DNA from: Pseudomonadota bacterium
GTDB lineage: Bacteria; Myxococcota; Myxococcia; Myxococcales; Myxococcaceae
Direction: 5' to 3'
Length of the DNA: 64,000 nucleotides
Assembly (NCBI GenBank): GCA_023423535.1
Contig: JAFAFL010000045.1
Location: forward strand, 1-64,000
In this document: piece by piece, positions 26,912-35,988 of the stretch
How positions within the stretch are numbered: position 1 is the stretch's first letter
How the letters are laid out: the number at the start of each line of letters is the position of its first letter
Translations under genes and position numbers: made by a program
The notes under the pieces: generated by a model
What the model saw: the letters and a program-made list of their open reading frames with translations, nothing else
What the model was told of the DNA's origin: nothing
The model's database searches: none

Positions 26912-26940
26912 GTGACAGCTATGTGACGGTTCGGTGAACG
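26912..26940 (-). promoter_or_regulatory. Pho box upstream of pstS (three tandem half-sites)
   Basis: On the plus strand GTGACAG (26912), GTGACGG (26923) and GTGAACG (26934) start exactly 11 bases apart. Read toward pstS on the minus strand they are CGTTCAC, CCGTCAC and CTGTCAC with 4-base spacers, matching the PhoB direct-repeat pattern. The site ends 57 bases from the pstS start codon, leaving room for a -10 element. Confidence 0.78.
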
Positions 26941-27000
26941 GGCCCGGCCATCCGCCCGGCGAGCGCGCTGGCGAGCGTCTTCGGAAGGGGACTGTGACGC

Positions 27001-27966
27001 CTACGCCTCGCCGTCGGCCGCGAGCGGATGCGCGTCCGGCAGCGAGTCCTCGGCGTCACCGGAGAGCCCGCGCGGATCGAGCTCCTCGTCCACGGTGTCC
27101 ACCGCGAGCGCGTCACCCTCCCCGGCGAGGTGCGAAGGCGGCGGCGGCAGATGCGGCGCACCGGCGCGCGCGTGCGGCGGCGGACGGAGCAGCGGCGGCG
27201 GCGGAAGTCCGGAGTGCCTGCGCGCGGCCTCGAGCAGCTCGCGGTGATGGCGGTAGCGGCCCTCGAGCATCTTGTGGATGAGCAGCGGTCCGCCGGGCAC
27301 GCGCTTCTGATGGAAGGCCTCGGTCGCGCGCCGCAGCGTGTAGCGCACGCGCCGGATCTGCACCCGCCAGCCGCGCGGCGTGTACGTGAACAGGCCCCAC
27401 GCCGGACGGTGATCCCCATCGCGCGGGATGCCGGCCGAGGCCACGTCGGCGATGAGGAGCTTTCCCACCCGCCTTCGGTAGGGAAAGTGGAGGTGTCCGA
27501 ACGCGAGCGCCGCCGCATCGAGCCCGCCCACGTAGCGGCGCAGCACGCTCTCGTCGAGCGTCGGGTCCAGCGAGTCTTCGAGGTTCTTCGGGTTCGCGTG
27601 ACAGACGAAGAGGTCCTGTCCGCGCCTCGGCGAGTAGCGCGCGCTGAAGGGGAGCTGGCCGAGCTTCCGGCACAGCTCTTCGCCCATCTGATCGCGCGTC
27701 CACGCGAGCAGCTCGCTCTTCCAGTGCTCCGGCTCGCGGTACGCGCCGCCGAGGTAGGTGCCGGCGATGTAGCAGTCGGTGTTGCCCATCAGCAGCGTGT
27801 CGCACCGGCTGAGCAGGAGCTCCACCGTCTCGCGCGGATGGGCGCCGCGCAGCGCGAGGTCTCCGGCGGCGACGATGGCGTCCGGCTTCTGCCGGGCGAT
27901 GTCCTCGAGCACGGCTTCGCAGGCGGGCAGATTCCCGTGGATGTCGGCGAGGATGGCGACCCGCAT
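27001..27966 (-). CDS. Calcineurin-like metallophosphoesterase
   Basis: 321 residues. Metal-binding motifs in order: ADIHGN (residues 7-12), GDLALRG (about 35), GNTD (about 61), CHAN (about 127) and GHLHFPY (about 157). It resembles the YfcE/MJ0936 group of predicted phosphodiesterases but is longer, with a C-terminal extension of about 90 residues rich in Pro, Arg and acidic residues. It lies between phoBR and pstS on the same strand, but no Pho box is visible before it, so control by phosphate is only possible. The substrate is unknown. Confidence 0.88.
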   Translation of the reverse strand: MRVAILADIHGNLPACEAVLEDIARQKPDAIVAAGDLALRGAHPRETVELLLSRCDTLLMGNTDCYIAGTYLGGAYREPEHWKSELLAWTRDQMGEELCRKLGQLPFSARYSPRRGQDLFVCHANPKNLEDSLDPTLDESVLRRYVGGLDAAALAFGHLHFPYRRRVGKLLIADVASAGIPRDGDHRPAWGLFTYTPRGWRVQIRRVRYTLRRATEAFHQKRVPGGPLLIHKMLEGRYRHHRELLEAARRHSGLPPPPLLRPPPHARAGAPHLPPPPSHLAGEGDALAVDTVDEELDPRGLSGDAEDSLPDAHPLAADGEA

Positions 27967-28148
27967 GATGACGTCCTTCAGTCTAGCCGCTGAACCGCGC
28001 CGAGGCGCCCGCGCTTTTCGGCGCTCCGCTGCTCGGTCGGGTGCCCGGCCAGGTGGCCGGCGGAGGGGAGGCGTCCCGCTTCCGCCCCAGCGACGCGATG
28101 CGCAACGTGTATCGCAAGACGCTGCAAGAGCGCGAAAGGAGACGCGAA

Positions 28149-28349
28149 ATGGGTGAGTGGACGGACAAGGCGAAGGGCAGGGTGAAGGAGACGGTGGGGG
28201 CGGCGACGGGCGACCGGGAGCTCGAAGCGGAGGGCAAGACGGACACCGCGAAGGGGAAGGTGAAGGGCGGCATCGAAGAGGTGAAGCGCGGGATCAAGGA
28301 CGCGTTCGGCGGCGGCCCCGCGCGCGGCAACGGGCCGAAGGATCTCTAG
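28149..28349 (+). CDS. CsbD-family small stress protein
   Basis: 66 residues, very hydrophilic and Lys/Gly/Glu-rich: TDKAKGRVKETVGAATGD is the CsbD signature, with a second KGKVKGGIEEVKRGIKDAF segment. CsbD-like proteins are induced by general stress in several bacteria; their biochemical role is not established. AGGAG lies 7 bases before ATG 28149. The stop codon shares CTAG with the stop of the convergent phoR. Confidence 0.88.
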   Translation: MGEWTDKAKGRVKETVGAATGDRELEAEGKTDTAKGKVKGGIEEVKRGIKDAFGGGPARGNGPKDL

Positions 28350-29731
28350 CCGCCGGTTACCCGAGGCGCAGCCGGCAGGGTCACGGTGAAGCGTGCACCC
28401 TTGCCCGGCTCGCTCTCCACCTTCACCTCGCCGCCCATCGCGGAGGCGAGGTGCTTGACGATCGCCAGCCCGAGTCCGGTGCCGCCGGTCTCGCGGCTGC
28501 GCCCGCTGTCCACGCGGTAGAAGCGCTCGAAGATGCGGGAGAGGTGACGCGGTTCGATGCCCGGCCCGGAGTCGATCACCGAGAGCTGGCACAGCCCGTC
28601 CTCGTCGAACCGCTCGCCGACGACGGTGACCCTTCCCCCGGCAGGCGTGTACTTCACCGCGTTCTCCACGAGGTTGAGGAGGATCTGCTCCACCGCGCGC
28701 GGGTCCCCTCTGGCGGTGAGCCCCTGTTCGAGGTCCACGCCGATCGTCTGGCCCTTGTCCGCGGCCCTCGGCGAGACGACCTCCAGCACCCGAGAGACGA
28801 TCTCGCCCAGCGGCACCGGCACGCGCTCCAGCGCCTGGCCGCCGCCGGACTCGAGCCGCGAGAGCTCCAGCAGATCCGACACCAGCGCGGCGAGCCTCTC
28901 CGACTGGCGCAGGATGACGTCCACCATCTTCGGCGCGTGCACCGGGTCCGCGAGCGCGCCCTCCTTCAGCGTCTCCGCGTAGCCCCGGATCGCGGCCAGC
29001 GGCGTGCGCAGCTCGTGCGAGACGTTGGAGACGAAGTCCTTGCGCATGTGCTCGAGCCGGCGAAGCTCGGTCACGTCGCGAAATACCGCGGCCGAGCCGT
29101 ACGCCGCCTGCAGCGGGACGACCTGCACCGCGAGGATGCGCGGCCGCGGCGTCTCCACGGTGATCTCCATCGTCGAGCCCACCCCGCGTTCGCAGGCCGC
29201 GAGCACCGCCTCGTGGAGCTCCGCGCTGCGGATGAGCGAGAGGGGACGCTCACCCACCAGCGGCGCGGTGGGCGCTCCGCCGGGAGAGGGCGAACCGGAG
29301 GTGGCGACGAGCTCCGCCATCGCGCCGTTGTGCCTTCGCACCACCCCGAGCGCGTCGGTGATCCACACGCCCTCGCGCATCCCGTCGAGCACCGCGGCGA
29401 GCACCCGGACGTCCGACGCGAGGTCCTCCGCGCGGAGCTTCCACGTCAGCGCCAGCTCCCCGAAGGTCAGCTGCACCGTCTCCAGCTCGTCCTCGCCGGA
29501 GACGACCGCGCCCTCCGGCTCCGCGGCCGCTCGCACGGTGCGGGCAAACCCGCGCGCGCGACGGACGAGCCCGTAGAACGCAAAGGCGATCGCCGCCGCC
29601 GAGGTGACCGCCGCGCCGATCGCCGCGTAGGCCGCCAGCGCCGCGTCACCGCCGGAGAGGAGCACCGCCGCCGCAGCACCCGCCGCCGCCACGCACGAGG
29701 GCAGCGTGACCAGCCGCGTCCACAGCCGCAT
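28346..29731 (-). CDS. phoR: Phosphate-regulon sensor histidine kinase PhoR
   Basis: 461 residues. Two N-terminal membrane segments (about 10-28 and 32-55) lie close together with almost no periplasmic loop, as in PhoR, which takes its input from PstSCAB/PhoU. A PAS domain spans about residues 105-215 (LDGMREGVWITDALGVVRRHN). HisKA has NVSHELRTPLAAIRG near residue 235, and the ATPase domain has NLVENAVKYT, DSGPGIE and GGTGLGLAI. The start codon abuts the phoB stop (TAGATG), so the two form one operon. Assignment as PhoR rather than another PAS kinase rests on architecture and the pst neighbourhood. Confidence 0.88.
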   Translation of the reverse strand: MRLWTRLVTLPSCVAAAGAAAAVLLSGGDAALAAYAAIGAAVTSAAAIAFAFYGLVRRARGFARTVRAAAEPEGAVVSGEDELETVQLTFGELALTWKLRAEDLASDVRVLAAVLDGMREGVWITDALGVVRRHNGAMAELVATSGSPSPGGAPTAPLVGERPLSLIRSAELHEAVLAACERGVGSTMEITVETPRPRILAVQVVPLQAAYGSAAVFRDVTELRRLEHMRKDFVSNVSHELRTPLAAIRGYAETLKEGALADPVHAPKMVDVILRQSERLAALVSDLLELSRLESGGGQALERVPVPLGEIVSRVLEVVSPRAADKGQTIGVDLEQGLTARGDPRAVEQILLNLVENAVKYTPAGGRVTVVGERFDEDGLCQLSVIDSGPGIEPRHLSRIFERFYRVDSGRSRETGGTGLGLAIVKHLASAMGGEVKVESEPGKGARFTVTLPAAPRVTGG

Positions 29732-30430
29732 CTACTCGCCGCCCGGGGGCACGAGCTTGTAGCCCACGCCGCGCACCGTCTCGATGATGTCCGCCGGCGC
29801 GCCGAGCTTCTCGCGCAGACGCTTGATGTGCGTGTCCACGGTGCGGGTCATGATCTCCGCCTGGATCCCCCACACGTCCGAGAGCAGCACCTCGCGCGTC
29901 TGCACCCGGCCGGGGCGCTCGAGCAGCGTCTTGAGGAGCCGGAACTCCAGCGCGGTCAGTGCCACCGTCTTTCCGCCGGAGCGCACCTCGTGACGGCCCG
30001 GATCGAGCTCGATCTCGCCCGCGCGCATCAGCGGTCCAGCAGAGGGCGCCGGCGCATCCTGCGCGACCCGCCGCAGCACCGCCTTCACCCGGAGCACCAG
30101 CTCCTTCACCGCGAACGGCTTCACCACGTAGTCGTCCGCGCCGAGCTCGAGGCCCTTCACCCGGTCCTCCTCCTCGCCGCGCGCGGTCACCATCACCACC
30201 GCGGTGCGCGCGTGCTCCGGCTCCGCCTTCAGCGTGCGGATGACTTCGTGGCCGTTGATGTCCGGGAGCATGAGGTCCAGCAGCACGAGGTCCGGCCGGA
30301 AGTCCCGCGCCTTCATCAGGGCCGCAGCCCCGGTAGAGGCGATCTCCACCTCGTAGCCCTGCGTCTGCAGGTTGTAGTGGAGCAGCTCCGCGAGGTCCCG
30401 CTCGTCCTCCACGATCAGGATGCGCGCCAC
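29732..30430 (-). CDS. phoB: Phosphate-regulon response regulator PhoB (OmpR/PhoB family)
   Basis: 232 residues: a receiver with phospho-acceptor Asp52 in LLDLMLPD, then a winged-helix DNA-binding domain with RPGRVQTREVLLSDVWG and TVDTHIKRLREKLG. It is the expected activator at the two Pho-box arrays before pstS and pstB. GTG 30430 has GGAGGT about 9 bases upstream. phoR follows without a gap. No Pho box is visible before phoB, so autoregulation is not evident. Confidence 0.9.
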   Translation of the reverse strand: MARILIVEDERDLAELLHYNLQTQGYEVEIASTGAAALMKARDFRPDLVLLDLMLPDINGHEVIRTLKAEPEHARTAVVMVTARGEEEDRVKGLELGADDYVVKPFAVKELVLRVKAVLRRVAQDAPAPSAGPLMRAGEIELDPGRHEVRSGGKTVALTALEFRLLKTLLERPGRVQTREVLLSDVWGIQAEIMTRTVDTHIKRLREKLGAPADIIETVRGVGYKLVPPGGE

Positions 30431-30493
30431 AGAGAGACCTCCATGTCGATGACGACTAGCAGATCGCGCCCCATCGGCAAGCGGGTGGGGGCT

Positions 30494-31021
30494 TCAGTCG
30501 ATCCGCGGATCGCAGGCCACCGGCCCGCCCTCCGGCAGGTCGAGCGGCTGGGCGAGGATGAGCGTGTTCTCGCGACGGACCTCGACGTTCGGTCTGCAGG
30601 AGATGGCGAGCAGCTGCGGCGGATCCGACTTCGACAGGGCCTCCACCACCAGCCCGTAGTCGCGGCCCACCGGCACGTCGCGCATCACCACGTCCTGGGT
30701 CTGGAACTCGCCCTCGGTGGTGAGGCTCACGCTCACCCGCATCGCGCGCGCATCGCGGCCCTCCGAGTTGGTGAAGGAGACGAGCTCGTTGAGCGAGTCC
30801 AGCTGGTCGCGCAGGCAGCCCTGCGTGAGTCCGGTGCAGGCGTTGCTCCCGCTGCCCTTCTTCCTCAGCGAGAGCTGGAACGCGCCCACCTCCTCGATCA
30901 CCGCGCGCGAGACGTAGAGCTCGAAGCCGACGTCGCCGCCTTCGCCACCACCCGGCGCCTCACCGCATCCGGTCGCGAAGAGCGCGCTCGCGAGCAGCGC
31001 TGAAAGAACGATGCGCTTCAC
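30494..31021 (-). CDS. Hypothetical lipoprotein
   Basis: 175 residues. The signal peptide KRIVLSALLASALFATGC ends in a lipobox, followed by a Gly/Glu-rich linker. The mature part has three further cysteines (CTGLTQGC, SCRP) and strand-rich sequence without a recognised domain. GTG 31021 overlaps the stop of the TPR protein (GTGA), so the two are coupled and probably work together at the envelope. Function unknown. Confidence 0.75.
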   Translation of the reverse strand: MKRIVLSALLASALFATGCGEAPGGGEGGDVGFELYVSRAVIEEVGAFQLSLRKKGSGSNACTGLTQGCLRDQLDSLNELVSFTNSEGRDARAMRVSVSLTTEGEFQTQDVVMRDVPVGRDYGLVVEALSKSDPPQLLAISCRPNVEVRRENTLILAQPLDLPEGGPVACDPRID

Positions 31022-31950
31022 GGCTGCACCCGGATCTTCACCGGCACGTCTCCCGTCGGCTGCCGCGTGGCCGCGAAGGCGATGCCGCCCGCCACGCCCG
31101 CCGCGACGACGCCACCTGCGATCCACACCCACGGCTTGCGGTACCACGCGTCGGCATCCACGGTCGGGGGCTCCGCGCCACCACCGGGCGCGCGCACGGT
31201 GAAGTTCAGCGGGTTCAGTGAGTCGCCCCGTCCCGCGAGCCTTCGCTGCGCCGCGTCCGCGACCTCGAGGTAGTACTCCACGTCGAACGAGCGCCGGTCG
31301 GCGGGGAACTCGAAGGCGGGGACGACGGCGCGGAACTCCTCTCGCGACTGCGCCTGCGGATCGCGCGCGAACTCCACCGACGAGTAGGACTGCACGCCCG
31401 CGCGCCGGTAGTAGAGCTTTGCCCGCGCGCCGAGCGCCATGTCCTCGATGCGCGCCTGCACCTCCAGCGGCTGACCGGCGGTGTGTCCCTGCAGCGGCTC
31501 GAAGTAGATCGTCACCGGCCGCACGCGGCGCTTGCGGATGTCCTCGCGGATGCGCGCGTAGAGCTCGCGGATCCGCGGCGCGGTGGAGCGCGGCAGCTCG
31601 TAGTCGGGCCGGGCCTGCAGGAGCTTCTCGTAAGCGTCGCGCGCCTTCTGCTCGTCGCCGAGGTAGAGGTAGGCAAGGCCCATCAGCCGGTAGAGCTCCA
31701 CCAGCTCGTCGTCGGTCACGTCCGCGCGGGAGACGCCCCGCTGCAGCACCCTCACCGCGCGTTCGAACTCGGCCTCGGACATGAGGCGTTCGCCTTCGCG
31801 CGCCTCGGGGCTGCGCGTCCCCAGCTGGGCAAAGGTCAGGGAAGCCGCGTGGTGGGCGAGCGTCCCCTGCAGGGCCGGCGCGCCTGCCGCACGTGCGGGG
31901 AACAGGGCGAGCGCCAGCGCTGCGAAGAGAGGCCCGAGGAGCCGGGTCAT
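31018..31950 (-). CDS. TPR-containing envelope protein with C-terminal membrane anchor
   Basis: 310 residues. An N-terminal signal (LLGPLFAALALALFPARA), then tetratricopeptide-like helices around residues 55-115 (LYRLMGLAYLYLGDEQKARDAYEKLLQARPDY). A strand-rich middle domain with VTIYFEPLQG and KLYYRRAG follows. A C-terminal membrane segment (WVWIAGGVVAAGVAGGIAFA) precedes a short tail. This layout is common among myxobacterial proteins of unknown function. It is divergent from yceD and coupled to the downstream lipoprotein gene. Confidence 0.8.
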   Translation of the reverse strand: MTRLLGPLFAALALALFPARAAGAPALQGTLAHHAASLTFAQLGTRSPEAREGERLMSEAEFERAVRVLQRGVSRADVTDDELVELYRLMGLAYLYLGDEQKARDAYEKLLQARPDYELPRSTAPRIRELYARIREDIRKRRVRPVTIYFEPLQGHTAGQPLEVQARIEDMALGARAKLYYRRAGVQSYSSVEFARDPQAQSREEFRAVVPAFEFPADRRSFDVEYYLEVADAAQRRLAGRGDSLNPLNFTVRAPGGGAEPPTVDADAWYRKPWVWIAGGVVAAGVAGGIAFAATRQPTGDVPVKIRVQP

Positions 31951-31985
31951 CGCTCGCAAGGTAGCAAACGAACCGATGGAATCCC

Positions 31986-32013
31986 ACTTGCCCGCTCGCC
32001 AGTTCCGTACAGA
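31986..32013 (+). promoter_or_regulatory. Possible promoter of the yceD-rpmF-fab block
   Basis: ACTTGC (31986-31991) and TACAGA (32008-32013) are 16 bases apart and end 19 bases before the yceD start, in the 82-base gap between divergent genes. The -10-like element is reasonable; the -35 match is weak. Confidence 0.35.
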
Positions 32014-32032
32014 CGGGGTAGGAGGCCGCGAC

Positions 32033-32611
32033 ATGTTGCAGATCAAGTACGACCAGATCCGCGAGGGCGGGTTCACCGTGAACGAGTCGGTGGGCCTCCC
32101 GCTCATCGAGTCCGCGCTCGCCGAGGCGGAGGGCGAGGGCTTCACGGTGGAGAAGCCGTTCCAGCTCCAGGCGAAGCTCCACAAGGTCGGCACCGGCGTG
32201 CTGCTCAACGGGCGCTTCACCGCGGAGGTGAAGGTCCCCTGCAAGCGGTGCCTCACCGAGTGCACGCTCACCCTGCCGCAGGAGTTCACGCTGAACCTCA
32301 TCCCGAAGACGCTGGCCCGGGACATGGGCCTGACGCAGGAGGAGGCGGAGGACGACGGGCGCACCGAGCGCGCGGGGACCTTCAACCTCGACGACGCGGA
32401 GCAGGAGGTCTTCGACGGCAAGATCATCGACCTCGAGCCCATCGTCCGTGAGCAGCTGCTGCTGGCGCTGCCCATGTCCGCTGTGTGCCGGGAAGCGTGT
32501 GAGGGGCTCTGCGCGCAGTGCGGCCAGAACCTCAACGAGAAGCACTGCAGCTGCGAGAAGAAGGTGAGCGACCCTCGCCTGGCTGCTTTGAAGGACATCA
32601 AGCTCAACTGA
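32033..32611 (+). CDS. YceD/DUF177 family protein, large-subunit rRNA accumulation
   Basis: 192 residues. The DUF177 core is PCKRCLTECTLTLPQEFTLNL. A long acidic stretch follows (residues 95-120), then CREACEGLCAQCGQNLNEKHCSC, a cysteine cluster likely to bind metal. Position directly before rpmF is conserved across bacteria. YceD is required for normal 23S rRNA levels in E. coli and plants; the mechanism is not settled. ATG 32033 has AGGAG upstream. It opens the fatty-acid block. Confidence 0.9.
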   Translation: MLQIKYDQIREGGFTVNESVGLPLIESALAEAEGEGFTVEKPFQLQAKLHKVGTGVLLNGRFTAEVKVPCKRCLTECTLTLPQEFTLNLIPKTLARDMGLTQEEAEDDGRTERAGTFNLDDAEQEVFDGKIIDLEPIVREQLLLALPMSAVCREACEGLCAQCGQNLNEKHCSCEKKVSDPRLAALKDIKLN

Positions 32612-32669
32612 GGGCTGGCGTTCCGACCGGGTTTTGCGGTAGGACGCCGCCCCTTTTCCGAGGTGTGAC

Positions 32670-32852
32670 GTGGGAGTTCCCAAGAAGCGGACGTCGAAGA
32701 TGCGCCGGGACCGCCGCCGCGCGGCCAACAGCAACCTGAGGACCCCGGTGCAGGTCATCAGCTGCCCGAAGTGCAAGGAGCCGGTGCTGCCGCACCGCGC
32801 GTGCAAGGCTTGCGGCCACTACAAGGGCCGTGAGGTGCTCGCGGTACAGTAG
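32670..32852 (+). CDS. rpmF: 50S ribosomal protein L32
   Basis: 60 residues beginning VPKKRTSKMRRDRRRA, the classic L32 start, with the zinc-ribbon pairs CPKC and CKAC. GTG start at 32670. The usual yceD-rpmF-plsX order links ribosome assembly with phospholipid synthesis. Confidence 0.98.
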   Translation: MGVPKKRTSKMRRDRRRAANSNLRTPVQVISCPKCKEPVLPHRACKACGHYKGREVLAVQ

Positions 32853-32882
32853 TCGCGGTCGCCCCGTGCGGCTTCGGGTCTC

Positions 32883-33938
32883 ATGAACGTGCGGCTCGCC
32901 CTCGATGCCATGGGTGGGGATTTCGCCCCCTCCGCGGCCGTCGAGGGCGCCGTGCGTCATGCGCGCGCGCATCCGGATCACGCGGTCGTCCTCGTGGGCG
33001 ACACGGGGTCCGTGCGTCCGCTGCTCGCCCGGCTGCACGCGCCGTCCAACCTGATCCTCCACCATGCGGCGGAGACGGTCGGGATGGACGACGAGCCCTC
33101 GCAAGCGATCCGGCGCAAGAAGGATTCGTCCCTCCGCGTGGGCCTCGAGCTCGTGCGGGCGGGCGAGGCCGACGCGTTCGTGTCCGCGGGGCATTCGGGT
33201 GCGGTGCTCGCGGGCGCGTTGCTCGTGCTCGGCCGTCTCGAAGGCGCCGAGCGTCCGGCGATCGCCGCGCTGTTGCCGGCCCTGAAGAAGGGCCGTTGCC
33301 TGCTGCTCGATGCAGGCGCGAACGTGGAGTGTCGCCCCCGCCAGCTCGCACAGTGGGCGGTGATGGGCGAGGCCTACGTGCGCACGGTGATGCACGTGCC
33401 GAAGCCGCGCGTGGCCGTGCTCTCCAATGGAGAAGAAGCCTCAAAAGGTACCGCGCTGACGCGTGAGGCCGCGGAGTTCCTGCGCGCCGGGCGTGAGGCG
33501 GGCGGGCTCGACTTCCGGGGCTACGTGGAGGGGAAGGACATCTTCTCAGGCGCGGTGGAGGTCGTCGTCACCGACGGCTTCACCGGCAACGTGGTGCTCA
33601 AGACCGCCGAGGGCACCGCGCTGGGCGTGGTCGGCCTCATCAAGCAGGCGATCGAGAAGAGCCCTTTGCCCGAACGCATCGGCGCGCTCCTGATGAAGCC
33701 CACGTTGATGGGCCTGCGGAAGGTCGTGGACTGGGCCGAGTACGGCGGCGCTCCGCTGCTGGGCGTGAACGGGGTGGTGCTCGTGGCGCACGGCCGCTCG
33801 GATGCTCGGGCGGTAGAGAACGCGCTGCGCGCGGCGTGCACGACGGTGGAGCTCGGACTGTTGCCTGCTCTGGAAGATGCGCTGCGCCGCGCCGCATCAT
33901 GGATTCCGGGGCGTGACGGACGCCCTGTTTCCGATTAG
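32883..33938 (+). CDS. plsX: Phosphate acyltransferase PlsX
   Basis: 351 residues. It converts acyl-ACP and phosphate to acyl-phosphate, the donor for PlsY in the first step of phospholipid synthesis; a peripheral membrane enzyme. Signatures: LALDAMGGDFAP at the start, DEPSQAIRRKKDSSL, VSAGHSGAVLAGA, LLDAGANVEC and DGFTGNVVLKTAEG. It lies between rpmF and fabH as usual. No strong Shine-Dalgarno sequence is visible before ATG 32883. Confidence 0.97.
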   Translation: MNVRLALDAMGGDFAPSAAVEGAVRHARAHPDHAVVLVGDTGSVRPLLARLHAPSNLILHHAAETVGMDDEPSQAIRRKKDSSLRVGLELVRAGEADAFVSAGHSGAVLAGALLVLGRLEGAERPAIAALLPALKKGRCLLLDAGANVECRPRQLAQWAVMGEAYVRTVMHVPKPRVAVLSNGEEASKGTALTREAAEFLRAGREAGGLDFRGYVEGKDIFSGAVEVVVTDGFTGNVVLKTAEGTALGVVGLIKQAIEKSPLPERIGALLMKPTLMGLRKVVDWAEYGGAPLLGVNGVVLVAHGRSDARAVENALRAACTTVELGLLPALEDALRRAASWIPGRDGRPVSD

Positions 33939-33969
33939 ACACCGCGCCGCCGTTGTTAGGCGGCTCGAT

Positions 33970-34983
33970 ATGGCAAACGCAAACGCTCCCCAGCTCCGTC
34001 GCACGCGCATCATCGGAACCGGCTCCTACGCGCCGGAGAAGGTCCTGACGAACAAGGACCTCGAGAAGATCGTCGATACGACGGACGAGTGGATCGTCGA
34101 GCGCACCGGCATCCGCGAGCGCCGCATGGCCGCGGACGACGAGGTCACCTCCGACATGGCCCACAAGGCCGCGCTGCGCGCCCTGGAGATGGCGGGCACG
34201 AAGCCGGAAGAGCTCGACCTCATCATCGTCGGGACGATCTCGCCGGACATGCCCATGCCGTCCTCGGCGGCGTTCCTCCAGCACAAGCTCGGGGCGAAGC
34301 GGGCGTTCGCGTTCGACCTCTCGGCGGCCTGCGCCGGTTCGCTCTACGGCCTCTCCATCGCGGACCAGTTCGTGAAGACGGGCGCGGTGAAGCGCGCGCT
34401 GGTGATCGGCGTGGAGCTTTTGACCCGAATCATCGACTGGGAGGACCGCAACACCTGCGTGCTCTTCGGCGATGCGGCGGGCGCGTTCGTGCTCGGGCCG
34501 GCGGAGGACGGGGACGACTCGCGCGGGATCCTCTCCACGCACCTGCACACCGAGGGCGCGCTGACCGACATCCTCTGCATTCGCGGCGGCGGGTCGAAGC
34601 ACCCGATGAGCGAGCAGGTGATGAAGGACAAGCTCCACAAGGTCGCGATGAACGGCCGCGAGGTCTTCAAGTTCGCGGTGCGCTCGCTGAGCGACGCGGT
34701 GAACGAGGCGCTGACCCACAACGGGCTGACCGCCGAACAGGTCGATCACGTCATCGCGCACCAGGCGAACGTTCGGATCATCGACGCGGTGCTGGACCGG
34801 GTGGGCCTGCCGCAGGAGAAGGTCTGGCTGAACATCCACAAGTACGGCAACACGTCTTCGGCCTCGCTGCCGATGACGCTGGACGAGGCGAACCGCGCGG
34901 GCCGCCTGAAGAAGGGCGACACCATCGCGATGATGGCCATCGGCGCCGGCATGGCGTGGGGCAGCGCGATCGTCCGCTGGTAG
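33970..34983 (+). CDS. fabH: 3-oxoacyl-ACP synthase III
   Basis: 337 residues. It starts fatty-acid synthesis by condensing a short acyl-CoA with malonyl-ACP. The Cys-His-Asn triad is complete: Cys in SAACAGSL, His in AHQANVRI, Asn in KYGNTSS. GTGIRERR and the C-terminal GAGMAWGSAIVRW are typical. ATG 33970 lies 32 bases after plsX. This is the housekeeping enzyme and serves as reference for the divergent KAS III-like protein at 17.9-19.0 kb. Confidence 0.97.
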   Translation: MANANAPQLRRTRIIGTGSYAPEKVLTNKDLEKIVDTTDEWIVERTGIRERRMAADDEVTSDMAHKAALRALEMAGTKPEELDLIIVGTISPDMPMPSSAAFLQHKLGAKRAFAFDLSAACAGSLYGLSIADQFVKTGAVKRALVIGVELLTRIIDWEDRNTCVLFGDAAGAFVLGPAEDGDDSRGILSTHLHTEGALTDILCIRGGGSKHPMSEQVMKDKLHKVAMNGREVFKFAVRSLSDAVNEALTHNGLTAEQVDHVIAHQANVRIIDAVLDRVGLPQEKVWLNIHKYGNTSSASLPMTLDEANRAGRLKKGDTIAMMAIGAGMAWGSAIVRW

Positions 34984-35016
34984 CGCGCGCGGGTTCGGAT
35001 CACAGGGAGGCGGGAC

Positions 35017-35970
35017 ATGTCGAAGCTTGCATTCATCTTCCCCGGCCAGGGGAGCCAGACGGTCGGGATGGGGAAGGCGCTCTACGAGGCGTCCCCCGAG
35101 GCGCGCGCGGTGTTCGACGCCGCGGACGAGGCGCTGGGCGAGAAGCTCTCTCAGCTCTGCTTCGAGGGGCCGGACGAGGCGCTGAAGCTCACCGCGAACA
35201 CGCAGCCGGCGATCCTCACCGTCAGCGTGGCGGCACACGCGGCGTTCACCGCGGCGGCGGGGGCGAAGGGCCTGAAGCTGGAGCCGGCGTTCGTGGCGGG
35301 GCACTCGCTCGGTGAGTACAGCGCGCTGGTGGCGGCCGGAGCGCTGTCCCTGGCGGACGCGGTGCGCAGCGTGCGCGCGCGCGGGCAGTTCATGCAGGAG
35401 GCGGTGCCCGCCGGCGTGGGGGCGATGGCCGCGGTGCTCGGCATGGCGCCGGAGCAGGTGAAGGCGCTGTGCGACCAGAGCGCGCAGGGTGAGGTCGTCT
35501 CGCCCGCGAACTACAACTCGCCGGAGCAGACGGTGATCGCAGGTCACGCCGCCGCGGTCGCGCGCGCGTCCGACGCGATCAAGGCGGCCGGCGCGAAGCG
35601 GGTGATGCCGCTGCCCGTGAGCGCACCCTTCCACTGCGCGCTGATGGAGCCGGTGAAGCCGCGCCTCGGCGAGGTGCTGGGCAAGGTGACGGTGAAGGCG
35701 CCAGCGGTGCCGGTGGTCTCGAACGTGGAGGCCCAGCCGAACGCGGACGCTTTGCGGATCGTGCCGCTGCTGCTCGAGCAGGTGACCGCCTCCGTCCGCT
35801 GGATCGAGTGCGTGGAGGCCTTGAAGGCGCAGGGCGTGACCCGCGTGGTGGAGCTGGGGCCGGGCAAGGTGCTCTGCGGCCTGGTGAAGCGGATCACGAA
35901 GGACATCGAGTGCTTCAACGTGGAAGACGCAGCGTCGCTGGAGAAGACGCTCGCCGCGCTGAGCGCCTAG
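35017..35970 (+). CDS. fabD: Malonyl-CoA:ACP transacylase
   Basis: 317 residues. It moves malonyl from CoA to ACP. Signatures: FPGQGSQTVGMG, the nucleophile elbow GHSLGEYSAL with catalytic Ser, and the catalytic His in APFHCALM. A good GGGAGG precedes ATG 35017. It is co-oriented between fabH and fabG. Confidence 0.97.
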   Translation: MSKLAFIFPGQGSQTVGMGKALYEASPEARAVFDAADEALGEKLSQLCFEGPDEALKLTANTQPAILTVSVAAHAAFTAAAGAKGLKLEPAFVAGHSLGEYSALVAAGALSLADAVRSVRARGQFMQEAVPAGVGAMAAVLGMAPEQVKALCDQSAQGEVVSPANYNSPEQTVIAGHAAAVARASDAIKAAGAKRVMPLPVSAPFHCALMEPVKPRLGEVLGKVTVKAPAVPVVSNVEAQPNADALRIVPLLLEQVTASVRWIECVEALKAQGVTRVVELGPGKVLCGLVKRITKDIECFNVEDAASLEKTLAALSA

Positions 35971-35988
35971 CCGCAGGGAGAGACACGC

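Noticed and set aside
30468..30492. GCCCCA/TGGGGGC hairpin after the lipoprotein stop as a terminator
   Set aside because: Only six clean pairs with a bulge and no T tract; too weak to list as a feature.
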